DNA of 27,071 nucleotides from positions 1 through 27,071 of the forward strand of contig JAUMCS010000044.1 in the NCBI GenBank assembly GCA_032122355.1. The letters run 5' to 3'. The position numbers and the translations under genes were made by a program. This document shows, one piece after another, positions 1 through 8,582 of the stretch. The notes under the pieces are model-generated. The model ran no database searches and was not told the DNA's origin. It saw only the letters and a list, made by a program, of their open reading frames with translations. The number at the start of each line of letters is the position of its first letter. Positions within the stretch are counted from its first letter, which is position 1. The stretch comes from RFTU01 sp032122355. GTDB taxonomy: Bacteria > Pseudomonadota > Gammaproteobacteria > Burkholderiales > Burkholderiaceae_C.

Positions 1-221
1 GCTAGCTTTGAAGCAGCGACTTCGACACTCTTGCCATCGCCCTCTTCAGAGACAGGATTAGGAACCGATTCAGTTAACTGAGGATGTAACCAACACCAAA
101 AAGACCAGTCTACCAAAGCGACTGTTTTAGGCGGAGCAGGGGGCCTTGAGGAGCGACGAGCCCCATGAAAATCGACCGTTGTTCTAAAAGCTGATCCTCG
201 GGATTCTACCAATTCATTCAT
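1..221 (-). CDS. Partial hypothetical protein (3' end beyond the window)
   Basis: An open frame runs off the left edge. It starts at an ATG (positions 219-221, minus strand) and stays open for 73 codons. The visible part is rich in Arg, Ser and Pro, with a Trp-containing stretch (LVDWSFWCWLHPQL) near residues 38-51 and an acidic segment after it. I do not recognise a family. It lies downstream of the COG0523 GTPase on the same strand, about 100 bp away, so the two could be co-transcribed. A second in-frame Met is not obvious. The call rests on the open frame alone, so it may not be a real gene. Confidence 0.4.
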   Translation of the reverse strand, partial: MNELVESRGSAFRTTVDFHGARRSSRPPAPPKTVALVDWSFWCWLHPQLTESVPNPVSEEGDGKSVEVAASKL

Positions 222-323
222 ATTAAAAAGTCTAAATCAAAACAGTTTGGATTGTGCCATTTTTTACACTGATTTAGAATAATATTTCACTTTACGCCCT
301 CCATTGCGCAATATCATCGACAA

Positions 324-1367
324 TCAATTCAAACACTGATTTAGGCCTTGCTCCAAAATGGCTTGGGGCAAATCAATCCCGATGAATACCATTTTGCTGT
401 GCTTCTTTTCCCCGATCTGCCACTTGGGACCCAGATCAGAGCCCATCAATTGATGTACGCCCTGGAAAATAACACGCTTGTCTTGCCCCTTCATATGTAA
501 TACGCCCTTGTAGCGCAATAATTTAGGGCCCCAAACCTGCACTATGGAAGACAGAAAGTCTTCTAGTTTCTGTGCATCAAACGGACGCTCCGATCGAAAT
601 ACAAATGACTTCACGTCATCATCATGATGGTGGTGGTGCGGATGATTGCAGTTTTCGCCGTGATGATGATGGTGATGCTCAGCATGAGAATGCGCGGCAT
701 CTTGCTTCAAAAAATCGGGGGCAATTTCTAATTTAGCGTTGAGGTTGAAACCCCTTAAATCCAATATCTGGGCTAAGGGCGCCTCGCCAAAATGCACACG
801 ACTAATCGGCGCACGCGGATTCATGTGGCGCAAACGATGAATCAAACCCTCAACTTCTGCCTCGGAAACCAAATCCGTTTTACTCAAAAAAATCTGGTCA
901 GCAAAACCCACTTGACGCCGAGCTTCTTGCCTTGTGTCGAGTTGCTGCTGAGCATGCTTGGCATCGACCAAAGTTAAAACCGAATCCAAGACATAATTTT
1001 CCGCCACCTCATCATCCATAAAAAAGGTTTGCGCAACCGGCCCCGTATCGGCCAGCCCTGTTGTTTCAATGACCACTCGGTCAAATGCCAGTTCGCCACG
1101 ACGCCTTCTTTGTGCCAATTCGGCCAGGGTAGTCCGCAAATCCTCGCGAATGGTGCAACACACGCAACCATTGCTCATTTGGATGATCTGCTCTTGTGTA
1201 TTGGCAACCAAAATTTCGTTGTCTATGTTTTCTTCACCGAACTCATTTTCAATCACAGCGATTTTTTGCCCATGCACTTCCGAGAGCAATCGCTTGAGTA
1301 AAGTGGTTTTACCCGAACCCAAAAAACCCGTCAGAATGGTGGCCGGTATCAATAAATTGTTAGTCAT
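324..1367 (-). CDS. COG0523 (CobW/YjiA/ZNG1-like) GTPase, probable zinc metallochaperone
   Basis: This is a cytoplasmic G3E-family GTPase of 347 residues. The Walker A loop GFLGSGKT is at residues 14-21, and the ENEFGE switch region follows near 40-45. The metal-binding signature GCVCC is at 67-71 and a SKTD guanine-specificity motif at 162-165. A His-rich insert (about residues 226-248, with runs of five and six His) separates the GTPase domain from the C-terminal CobW_C domain. Family knowledge: CxCC proteins of this type bind zinc and hand metal to client proteins, often under zinc limitation. The cobalamin-specific role of CobW is unlikely, because no cobalamin genes are nearby. It is divergent from efp, and I found no convincing Zur-type palindrome in the 1368-1565 gap. 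Confidence 0.9.
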   Translation of the reverse strand: MTNNLLIPATILTGFLGSGKTTLLKRLLSEVHGQKIAVIENEFGEENIDNEILVANTQEQIIQMSNGCVCCTIREDLRTTLAELAQRRRRGELAFDRVVIETTGLADTGPVAQTFFMDDEVAENYVLDSVLTLVDAKHAQQQLDTRQEARRQVGFADQIFLSKTDLVSEAEVEGLIHRLRHMNPRAPISRVHFGEAPLAQILDLRGFNLNAKLEIAPDFLKQDAAHSHAEHHHHHHGENCNHPHHHHHDDDVKSFVFRSERPFDAQKLEDFLSSIVQVWGPKLLRYKGVLHMKGQDKRVIFQGVHQLMGSDLGPKWQIGEKKHSKMVFIGIDLPQAILEQGLNQCLN

Positions 1368-1461
1368 AATCCTCTAATTGCCTTAAAACCGAAAGCCAAT
1401 ATTATCACCCTGATTGCTGAGTTATACGTCATCTTGACCCGCGAAAACGGTCATGTTGAGG

Positions 1462-1490
1462 TTCAGATTAACGGCCACTCAGCTTACAAT
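1462..1490 (+). promoter_or_regulatory. Candidate sigma-70 promoter for efp
   Basis: TTCAGA (1462-1467), a 17-bp spacer and TACAAT (1485-1490) lie about 75 bp upstream of the efp start. Each hexamer is a partial match to consensus. This is the best candidate I could find in the gap between the GTPase gene and efp, and it is unproven. Confidence 0.3.
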
Positions 1491-1565
1491 ACGAAATACA
1501 GTCAGAATTCAGCGCATTCGATGGATGCCCCTGGCGTTTCCTACACCAACCCTTTTAATCAACTT

Positions 1566-2120
1566 ATGAAAATCGCTCAAGAAATTCGTGCCGGCAATGT
1601 CATCATGCAAGGCAAAGAACCCATGGTTGTCCTCAAAACCGAATACAGCCGTGGTGGCCGCGGCGCTGCCACCGTACGCATGAAAATGAAGAACTTGCTC
1701 AATGGCGGCGGTACTGAGGTTGTATTCAAGGCCGACGACAAAATGGATCAAATCATCCTTGATAAAAAAGAATGCACCTACACCTACTTTGCCGACCCGA
1801 TGTACGTTTTTATGGATACGGAGTACAACCAGTATGAGGTTGAAGCCGAAAACATGGGTGATGCCATTGAGTATCTCGAAGACTCCATGCCTGTAGAAGT
1901 CACTTTTTATGACGGCAAAGCCATTTCCGTTGAAATGCCCACCACCGTCGTGCGTCAAATCAACACTGAGCCTGCCGTAAAGGGCGATACATCTGGCAAA
2001 GTCATGAAACCCGCTCGCTTGGTGGGCACTGGCTTCGAAATATCGGTTCCCCTATTCGTTGAAGATGGCGATCGCATTGAAATTGACACTCGCACTCACG
2101 AGTACAAGAAGCGCGTTTAA
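1566..2120 (+). CDS. efp: Elongation factor P (arginine-32 type)
   Basis: EF-P binds between the P and E sites and relieves ribosome stalling at polyproline stretches. The 184-residue length is normal. The start MKIAQEIRAGN matches betaproteobacterial EF-P, so the in-frame extension upstream is not used. An in-frame ATG at 1521 is a weaker alternative, and no clear Shine-Dalgarno precedes 1566. The loop that carries the modification reads YSRGGRGA, which puts Arg at residue 32. Family knowledge: Arg32 EF-P is rhamnosylated by EarP with dTDP-rhamnose, whereas Lys34 types use EpmA/EpmB. The three domains are the N-terminal KOW-like part (about 1-64), the central OB fold (about 65-128) and the C-terminal OB fold with GDTSGKVMKPARL. 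No earP is adjacent; mnmC follows. Confidence 0.97.
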   Translation: MKIAQEIRAGNVIMQGKEPMVVLKTEYSRGGRGAATVRMKMKNLLNGGGTEVVFKADDKMDQIILDKKECTYTYFADPMYVFMDTEYNQYEVEAENMGDAIEYLEDSMPVEVTFYDGKAISVEMPTTVVRQINTEPAVKGDTSGKVMKPARLVGTGFEISVPLFVEDGDRIEIDTRTHEYKKRV

Positions 2121-2179
2121 ATTTTTAACTTCGGTGCATTCTTCATGAATCACCTCTCTTTTGCTGTTAGCCGGTTGGC

Positions 2180-4102
2180 GTGATTCCTGCCCTTGTTGAA
2201 TACACTGAGGAAGGCACGCCAAGGGCACCCGCATTCGGTGATGTCTATCACCCTCGCCAGGGTGGCCTTGCACAATCACGTCACGTGTTTCTTGGGGGCA
2301 ATGGTTTACCCGCACGCTGGCAAAACCAACCCCACTTTGTCGTACTAGAAACTGGCTTTGGCCTAGGGTTGAATTTTCTCAGCACCTGGCAAGCCTGGCG
2401 CTCAGACCCACAACGAAGCCAACAACTTTGGTTTGTTTCGATTGAAAAACATCCACTGCGGCGCCTTGACTTACTTCAAGCATGGCAAGCCTTAGCCACT
2501 GAACCCGATTTACAAGCGCTGGCAACTGAATTGGTACAAGCTTGGCCTCCTCTGATTCAAGGTACGCATACCTTGTTTTTTGATCACGGCAAGGTGAAAT
2601 TGGTTTTAGCGCTGTCCGATGTACGACAGGCGCTGAAAGGCTTAAGGCTGAAAGCGCATGCGTTTTATCTGGACGGCTTTGCACCTGCTCGCAACCCTGA
2701 CATGTGGGCACCCGAGGTGTTTAAAGCCATAGGGCGCTTGGCTGCGCCTGATGCCACAGCGGCCACTTGGAGTGCGGCGCGGGATGTTCGCAACGGATTA
2801 ACCACTGCCGGTTTTGAAGTGCGCAAAGTGGCTGGCTTTGGCGGCAAACGTGACATGATCACAGCACGCTATCAGCCACAAGAAACTCGACGCTCACCCC
2901 CATCGTTTCATTTGCCGCAAACCCGTCACGCGCTGATTATTGGCGCCGGTTTGGCAGGTGCTGCATGTGCCAGTGCACTGGCTGCGCAAGGGGTGCATTG
3001 CACGGTCCTTGAACAAGCGGGGCAGCCCGCAGCGGGGGCTTCAGGCAATCGCGCAGGGCTTTTTCATGGGGTGTTTCACGCTGAAGATGGCCCCCACGCC
3101 CGTTTGCACCGGTCCGCTGCCCTGCTAGCAGCACGCACTTATGCACCCTTAATTCAAGAAGGGCTTATTGAAGGCCGAATAGATGGCTTATTGCGCCTAC
3201 ATACCCACGCCACCTCAGCACAAACCCTTCAAGGCCATCTTGATCGACAACAAATACCAATGGAATATTTGCAAGCTTGTTCCCCTGAGCAGGCCAGCGA
3301 TTTATCTGCCTTGCCGCTTTCTCATAGCGCTTGGCTATTCACACAAGGGGGTTGGTTATCCCCTCGTCACTTGGTTGATTATTGGCTGCAACAATCGGCC
3401 ATTACGCTTGAGCTTAACGTGCAAGTGCAGCAAGTGATTGCAGTTGAAAGAAATGGCCGCGAACAATGGCTGGCTCAAGATGCGCAGGGCAACACGCTGG
3501 CCTGTGCCGATGTGGTAGTGCTTTGTCAGGCTCAGGCCGTGGTTCAGTACTTACCTTCAGGGCCATGGCCGGTGGAACAAGAGCGAGGGCAAATCACGCT
3601 AATAGCAGCCCATACGCCACACCTGCACTCCCCTAAACTGCCTTTGATGGGTTTGGGGTATGCACTCACACTGAATTCAGGTGATGTGTTGTGCGGAGCC
3701 ACTTCGCAAACCAATGATGCCGACCCATTGGTACGCATGGCTGACCATGCGTTTAATTTAGACCGTTTCAATGCTCTGACGGGTTCGCGCATTTCAGCAC
3801 ACGAAACCAGTTTGAGTGGGCGGGTTGCGTGGCGCTTCCGAACCGAAGACCGCCTGCCTCTTGTGGGGGCTGTGCCTTTGGCTTGGAACCAAAATGCCCT
3901 CCGACTGCGGGATGTGCCGCGTCAAAGGGGCTTATTTATGTGCGCAGGCTTGGGTTCACGCGGCATCACCTGGGCCCCTTTGCTGGGGGAACTTTTAGCC
4001 GCCTGTGTGACGGGATCACCGATGCCCATTGAAGGCGATTTGGCAGATGCCACTGACCCAGCCCGATTCATGGTGCGCCGCAACCGCAAACCCAGCCTTT
4101 AA
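2180..4102 (+). CDS. mnmC: Bifunctional tRNA mnm5s2U34 biosynthesis protein MnmC
   Basis: MnmC completes the mnm5(s2)U modification at the tRNA wobble position. Its FAD domain removes the carboxymethyl group of cmnm5U, and its SAM domain then methylates nm5U. The 640 residues show both halves fused. The N-terminal methyltransferase has ETGFGLGLNF at 57-66 and DGFAPARNPDMW at 165-176. The C-terminal oxidoreductase begins with the dinucleotide-binding motif GAGLAG at about 255-260 and has a substrate-domain region ending GLGSRGITWAPLLGE. The start is a GTG at 2180. An in-frame stop lies only 12 nt upstream and no other start codon fits. It lies 59 bp after efp in the same direction and converges on alaS. 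Confidence 0.96.
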   Translation: MIPALVEYTEEGTPRAPAFGDVYHPRQGGLAQSRHVFLGGNGLPARWQNQPHFVVLETGFGLGLNFLSTWQAWRSDPQRSQQLWFVSIEKHPLRRLDLLQAWQALATEPDLQALATELVQAWPPLIQGTHTLFFDHGKVKLVLALSDVRQALKGLRLKAHAFYLDGFAPARNPDMWAPEVFKAIGRLAAPDATAATWSAARDVRNGLTTAGFEVRKVAGFGGKRDMITARYQPQETRRSPPSFHLPQTRHALIIGAGLAGAACASALAAQGVHCTVLEQAGQPAAGASGNRAGLFHGVFHAEDGPHARLHRSAALLAARTYAPLIQEGLIEGRIDGLLRLHTHATSAQTLQGHLDRQQIPMEYLQACSPEQASDLSALPLSHSAWLFTQGGWLSPRHLVDYWLQQSAITLELNVQVQQVIAVERNGREQWLAQDAQGNTLACADVVVLCQAQAVVQYLPSGPWPVEQERGQITLIAAHTPHLHSPKLPLMGLGYALTLNSGDVLCGATSQTNDADPLVRMADHAFNLDRFNALTGSRISAHETSLSGRVAWRFRTEDRLPLVGAVPLAWNQNALRLRDVPRQRGLFMCAGLGSRGITWAPLLGELLAACVTGSPMPIEGDLADATDPARFMVRRNRKPSL

Positions 4103-4147
4103 GCCCCTTTGAGCATGAGCCCATTGGAGTATCCAACGAAAAAAAGC

Positions 4148-6778
4148 TTATGCCAATTTTTCAGTGACCCAGCCTGTAACAGAAGCCAATGCTGCTGCTA
4201 AATTCGATGGGTCGGTGCCACCCGCCATAGCCATATCGGGCTTACCACCGCCCTTCCCCCCCACTTGCTGCGCCACAAAGTTCACCAACTCACCGGCCTT
4301 GACACGGTTTATGGTGTTGGCAGTGACACCCGCGACCAATTGTACTTTTCCGCCCTCCACACTGGCCAATACCACCACGGCGGTTTTGAGCTTGTCTTTG
4401 AGCTTGTCTAAGGTTTCACGAAGGGCTTTGGCGTCGGCACCCTCCAGTTGTGCAGCCAATACCTGCACCTCGCCAACAGTGGTGGCCTGTGACAAAAGTT
4501 CGTCGCCTTGCGCCGATGCTAAGCGGCCTTTTAAGGCTGCAGCTTCTTTTTCCAGTGCGCGCATTTGTTCTTGCAGACCTTGGATACGCTGGGGAACATC
4601 CAAAGGTGTTACTTTAAGCAACCCTGCGGCTTGCCCCAAACTCCATTCCAACTGCTGCAAATACTGCACCGCAGCTTGTCCGGTAATAGCTTCAACCCGT
4701 CGAATACCCGCTGCCACGCCACTTTCAGCCACCAGTTTGAACAAACCAATATCGCCAGTGCGTTGTACATGGGTACCACCGCACAATTCTTTGCTGCTGC
4801 CAATGCTCAGCACACGCACGCTCTCACCATACTTTTCGCCAAACAGCATCATGGCACCAGAACGTTGAGCTTCTTCTAATTTCATGACTTCAGCCTGCGC
4901 TGGCACATTGACCAAAATTTCAGCGTTCACAATGGCTTCAACTTGAGCCATTTGGGCCGTGGTCAGTGGTTCGGTGTGGGCAAAGTCAAAACGCGTGCGT
5001 TCGTGTGTGACCAAGCTGCCTTTTTGCTGCACGTGCGCACCTAAAACTTCTCGCAGTGCTTTGTGCATAAGGTGTGTGGCGCTGTGGTTGCGTACCGTGG
5101 CAGCCCGACGCACGGCATCGACTCGGGCGGTGAGCACATCGCCAATGGCAATGCGGCCTTCGCGAATACGGCCATGATGCCCAAACACCGATGCTTGAAT
5201 TTTGAGCGTGTCTTCTACCACCATCCAGGCAGCAGCACTGCGCAACTCACCGGCATCGCCCGCTTGCCCCCCGCTTTCGGCATAAAACGGTGTGTGATTC
5301 AGCACCACTACCACATCATCGCCGGCATGGGCCTGCTGCACGGGAGACCCGTCGATATATAAGGCCGTGACCTGGCTGTGTTCACACACCAAATGTTCGT
5401 AGCCATGAAAAGTAGTTTCCGTGCCGTTGTACACCAAGCCCTGTTGCATTTTGAACTTACCAGCTGCGCGCGCTTGCTCGCGCTGCTGCTGCATGGCGGC
5501 TTCAAAGGCTTGCTCATCAACTGCCATCCCACGCTCGCGGCATACATCGGCAGTGAGATCCAGCGGAAAACCGTAGGTGTCATGCAATTTAAAAGCCGTT
5601 TCGCCATTCAACACTTGATGGCTATTGGCCAAAGCAGATTCCAAAATATCCATGCCATTGGCAATGGTTTGAAAAAAGCGCTCTTCTTCTTGCTTCAATA
5701 CATCCGTGACACGCGCACATTGTTGGCGCAATTCTGGATAAGCTTGACCCATTTCAACATCTAAAGCGGCCACCAACTGATAGAAAAAGGGCCTGCGCGC
5801 ACCAAGCTTATAGCCATGCCGAATGGCACGCCGTGCAATACGACGCAACACGTAGCCACGGCCCTCGTTGCCCGGAATAACCCCATCGACCACGGTGAAC
5901 GCACAGGCGCGGATGTGGTCGGCAATCACCTTCAAAGAGGGAGAATCAGGGGCACAGTCACCAGCACCGGCGGCATCCACGGCTTGTTTGGCCGCACGCA
6001 ACAAATGGGCAAAGATGTCAATTTCATAATTGCTGTGCACATGCTGCAAAACCGCCGCAATGCGCTCAAGGCCCATGCCAGTATCAACGCTGGGTTTGGG
6101 TAATGGGTGCATCACGCCGTCATCGGTGCGATTGAACTGCATGAAAACGTTGTTCCAGATTTCAATGAATCGGTCGCCGTCTTCATCGGGGCTGCCGGGT
6201 GGGCCGCCCGGAATGTCGGGGCCATGGTCATAAAAAATTTCAGTACAAGGCCCGCATGGCCCTGTGTCGCCCATCATCCAAAAATTATCGGATTGATAGC
6301 GCCCACCTTTGTTGTCACCGATTCGAATAATGCGTTGCGCCGGCACTCCCACTTGCTGATGCCAAATATGGTAGGCATCGTCATCTTCGGCATAAACAGT
6401 GACCCATAGTTTTTCTTTAGGCAACTTAAATACTTCAGTGAGTAATTCCCATGCGTAGCTGATGGCATCGCGCTTGAAATAATCGCCAAAGCTGAAATTG
6501 CCTAACATTTCAAAAAAGGTATGGTGTCGCGCCGTATAACCTACATTTTCAAGATCATTGTGTTTGCCGCCAGCTCGGATACATTTTTGCGCGGTGGTAG
6601 CACGGGTGTAAGGCCTTTTGTCGAACCCCAAGAAAACATCTTTGAATTGATTCATCCCAGCATTGGTAAACAACAAGGTAGGATCATCTGTTGGAACCAC
6701 AGGACTGGAAGAAACAATGGTGTGACCTTTAGACTCAAAAAAATTGAGAAAGGCTTGGCGTATCTCAGCAGCTTTCAT
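4148..6778 (-). CDS. alaS: Alanyl-tRNA synthetase
   Basis: AlaRS charges tRNA-Ala and edits mischarged Ser or Gly. The 876 residues are full length for a bacterial enzyme. The class II catalytic core is residues 1 to about 250 (TNAGMNQFKDVFLG, RHHTFFEMLGNFSFGDY, GMGLERI). The editing domain has the zinc ligands His565 and His569 (HSATH) and Cys666 and His670 (CGGTH). The C-terminal C-Ala domain ends GGGKPDMAMAGG. The start ATG is 6776-6778, giving the standard MKAAEIRQAFLNFFESKGH. The gene is divergent from gabD across a 77-bp gap and converges with mnmC across 45 bp. No frameshift or truncation is visible. Confidence 0.98.
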   Translation of the reverse strand: MKAAEIRQAFLNFFESKGHTIVSSSPVVPTDDPTLLFTNAGMNQFKDVFLGFDKRPYTRATTAQKCIRAGGKHNDLENVGYTARHHTFFEMLGNFSFGDYFKRDAISYAWELLTEVFKLPKEKLWVTVYAEDDDAYHIWHQQVGVPAQRIIRIGDNKGGRYQSDNFWMMGDTGPCGPCTEIFYDHGPDIPGGPPGSPDEDGDRFIEIWNNVFMQFNRTDDGVMHPLPKPSVDTGMGLERIAAVLQHVHSNYEIDIFAHLLRAAKQAVDAAGAGDCAPDSPSLKVIADHIRACAFTVVDGVIPGNEGRGYVLRRIARRAIRHGYKLGARRPFFYQLVAALDVEMGQAYPELRQQCARVTDVLKQEEERFFQTIANGMDILESALANSHQVLNGETAFKLHDTYGFPLDLTADVCRERGMAVDEQAFEAAMQQQREQARAAGKFKMQQGLVYNGTETTFHGYEHLVCEHSQVTALYIDGSPVQQAHAGDDVVVVLNHTPFYAESGGQAGDAGELRSAAAWMVVEDTLKIQASVFGHHGRIREGRIAIGDVLTARVDAVRRAATVRNHSATHLMHKALREVLGAHVQQKGSLVTHERTRFDFAHTEPLTTAQMAQVEAIVNAEILVNVPAQAEVMKLEEAQRSGAMMLFGEKYGESVRVLSIGSSKELCGGTHVQRTGDIGLFKLVAESGVAAGIRRVEAITGQAAVQYLQQLEWSLGQAAGLLKVTPLDVPQRIQGLQEQMRALEKEAAALKGRLASAQGDELLSQATTVGEVQVLAAQLEGADAKALRETLDKLKDKLKTAVVVLASVEGGKVQLVAGVTANTINRVKAGELVNFVAQQVGGKGGGKPDMAMAGGTDPSNLAAALASVTGWVTEKLA

Positions 6779-6820
6779 CGGATTAATCTTTCCTGATATT
6801 GAAAATAGGAGTCTCTTAAG

Positions 6821-6838
6821 GTTAAATTATCCTTTAAC
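6821..6838. promoter_or_regulatory. Small inverted repeat in the alaS/gabD divergent promoter gap
   Basis: GTTAAA (6821-6826) and TTTAAC (6833-6838) form a perfect 6-bp inverted repeat with a 6-bp spacer in the AT-rich gap between the divergent alaS and gabD starts. It could be an operator or chance; nothing else supports it. Confidence 0.25.
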
Positions 6839-6855
6839 TCCATGCTTATTTCATC

Positions 6856-8367
6856 ATGAATCACACTTCAACGGATTTAAATACCGCCCACCCCCTCAAT
6901 CCTCTTGATCTGCTGCTCGATTCCTCGCTACTACGCACGCACTTGTTTATCAATGGGCAATGGGTGGATGAAGCCACCAACCATTTTGATGTGCATGACC
7001 CCGCCACATCATACCGGATTGCACAAGTCGTCGATGCCTCAGCCGAACAAACCGAATGTGCCATACAAGCGGCACACAGCGCCTGGCACTCTTGGCGCCA
7101 AACCACATCCCAACATAGAGCCAAACTCTTGCTGCGTTGGTTTGAACTGCTGCAACATCACGCCAGTGATCTAGCTCTCATCATCACATCCGAACAAGGC
7201 AAACCCCTGGCGGAAGCGGAGGGCGAGGTCAAGTATGCCGCCTCATTTATCGAATGGTTCGCCGAGGAAGCCAAACGCATTTACGGTGAAACCATCCCTT
7301 CTACTGATCCACTCAAGCGATTAATGGTGATCAAACAAAGCATCGGAGTTTGTGCTGCCATCACACCCTGGAACTTTCCATTGGCTATGATCACGCGCAA
7401 GGTGGCGCCAGCCTTGGCAGCTGGATGCACAGTAGTTCTTAAACCCGCCGAGCAAACACCGCTAACCGCTTTAGCCTGTGCTGAATTAGCTGCCCGTGCG
7501 GGATTCCCCCCAGGGGTATTAAATGTGATTACGGCCAGTCGCATTCAATCCCCTATGGTTGGGCAAGTATTGAGTGCATCGCCCATCGTTCGGCATATGT
7601 CGTTTACAGGCTCGACTGAAGTGGGGCGCATACTCATGCAGCAATGCGCCCCGACCATCAAAAAACTCAGCCTTGAACTGGGTGGCAATGCGCCCTTCTT
7701 GGTCTTTGATGATGCTGACCTCGATCAAGCCGTTGAGGGGGCCATTCGGAGCAAATATCGCAATGCAGGGCAAACGTGTGTGTGCACGAATCGATTTTTG
7801 GTACAAGCCAGCATCTACGAAGCTTTTGCCCAAAAACTGGCTACCAAAGCCCAATCCCTTTGCGTGGGCAGTGGCTTTCACCCCAACAACACCATTGGCC
7901 CCCTTATTAACGATGAGGCCATGACCAAAGTTCAAGCCCATGTGGCCGATGCTGTTGCGCACGGAGCGCATGTGATCACAGGAGGCAAGGTCTTGGGCCC
8001 CCGCTTATATGCCCCAACGGTACTTACGAATGTTACCCCTCAAATGCGATGCACTCAAGAAGAAACGTTTGGTCCGGTCGCACCGCTGATGCGTTTTGAC
8101 TCAGAGCAAGATGCCATTACTTTGGCAAACAACACAGAGTATGGTTTAGCCAGCTATATTTTTAGCCGAGATATCTCACGCATCTATCGCGTTGCCGAGG
8201 CACTAGAGTATGGGATGGTGGGCATCAACACTGGCCTCATATCCGCGACGGAGGCCCCCTTTGGCGGCATCAAGCAATCCGGTTTAGGTCGTGAGGGGTC
8301 TCGCTATGGGCTAGACGAATACTTGGCCTTGAAGTACTTGTGTTTAGGAATGGACACACCTTCATAA
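6856..8367 (+). CDS. gabD: NAD(P)-dependent succinate-semialdehyde dehydrogenase
   Basis: The gene product oxidises succinate semialdehyde to succinate, the last step of 4-aminobutyrate breakdown. The 503 residues follow E. coli GabD closely in motif order. These are PWNFPLAMITRKVAPALAAGC at 171-191, KPAE with Lys196, FTGSTEVG at 250-257, ELGGN with the general base Glu274, and GQTCVC with the catalytic Cys308. The second Cys at 310 fits the redox-switch pair known in GabD-type enzymes. The C-terminus has EAPFGGIKQSGLGREGS, also typical. No GABA transaminase or transporter is in view, so the in vivo substrate is inferred from similarity alone. The N-terminus is about 15-20 residues longer than usual. 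An in-frame ATG lies at 6856 with no strong Shine-Dalgarno. Confidence 0.9.
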   Translation: MNHTSTDLNTAHPLNPLDLLLDSSLLRTHLFINGQWVDEATNHFDVHDPATSYRIAQVVDASAEQTECAIQAAHSAWHSWRQTTSQHRAKLLLRWFELLQHHASDLALIITSEQGKPLAEAEGEVKYAASFIEWFAEEAKRIYGETIPSTDPLKRLMVIKQSIGVCAAITPWNFPLAMITRKVAPALAAGCTVVLKPAEQTPLTALACAELAARAGFPPGVLNVITASRIQSPMVGQVLSASPIVRHMSFTGSTEVGRILMQQCAPTIKKLSLELGGNAPFLVFDDADLDQAVEGAIRSKYRNAGQTCVCTNRFLVQASIYEAFAQKLATKAQSLCVGSGFHPNNTIGPLINDEAMTKVQAHVADAVAHGAHVITGGKVLGPRLYAPTVLTNVTPQMRCTQEETFGPVAPLMRFDSEQDAITLANNTEYGLASYIFSRDISRIYRVAEALEYGMVGINTGLISATEAPFGGIKQSGLGREGSRYGLDEYLALKYLCLGMDTPS

Positions 8368-8368
8368 C

Positions 8369-8395
8369 ATACCATGAAAATTTTTTCAATGGTAT
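8369..8395 (+). terminator. Long near-perfect palindrome after gabD, probable terminator
   Basis: The left arm ATACCAT-GAAAA and the right arm TTTTTTC-AATGGTAT pair over about 12 bp with a single bulged A, beginning 2 nt after the gabD stop. The 3' arm contains a T-run. The end of the palindrome also contributes a perfect TATAAT (8393-8398), so the element could be an operator or a promoter part rather than a terminator. No good -35 box lies at the matching distance. Confidence 0.5.
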
Positions 8396-8432
8396 AATCC
8401 TTCTTCAACCATTAAATAACTCTTGTTGCGCA

Positions 8433-8460
8433 CTTGGAGTATTTTAAAAGCACCCCACCT
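8433..8460 (+). promoter_or_regulatory. Candidate sigma-32 (heat-shock) promoter of rpoD
   Basis: CTTGGAG (8433-8439), a 13-bp spacer and CCCCACCT (8453-8460) match the RpoH consensus CTTGAAA / CCCCATnT at 5 of 7 and 7 of 8 positions (counting n). The same spacing occurs upstream of grpE and dnaK in this window. The start codon of rpoD is about 120 bp downstream. E. coli rpoD is known to have a heat-shock promoter, which makes this plausible. Confidence 0.5.
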
Positions 8461-8520
8461 TAGCCAACAATGCCATTGTATTAGCTCATGCAATATTGGT
8501 CTTTGCGATGGGATCTCTAC

Positions 8521-8539
8521 GCGTCTTTTTATCGGACGC
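8521..8539 (+). other. Small hairpin in the rpoD leader
   Basis: GCGTC (8521-8525) and GACGC (8535-8539) flank a 9-nt T-rich loop in the leader about 45 nt before the rpoD start. It is a weak 5-bp stem and may be chance. Confidence 0.2.
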
Positions 8540-8582
8540 ATGTAGCCCTAGATTCGACCGTTCATCTTGATCAAGGACAACC

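Noticed and set aside
264..345. ACACTGATTTAG repeated at 264-275 and 334-345
   Set aside because: Only 12 bp, with one copy inside the GTPase coding end. There is no supporting context, so it is probably chance.
1368..1433. Zur operator upstream of the COG0523 GTPase gene
   Set aside because: No palindrome resembling the TGTTATA...TATAACA pattern is present.
1434..1565. Longer N-terminus for EF-P from a TTG
   Set aside because: The family N-terminus MKIAQEIRAGN starts at 1566, and the extension has no homology.
4164..4868. 234-codon plus-strand open frame
   Set aside because: It lies fully antisense to alaS, which has clear motifs throughout. Its composition (Ser, Thr, Pro, Ala) is what the opposite strand of alaS would give.
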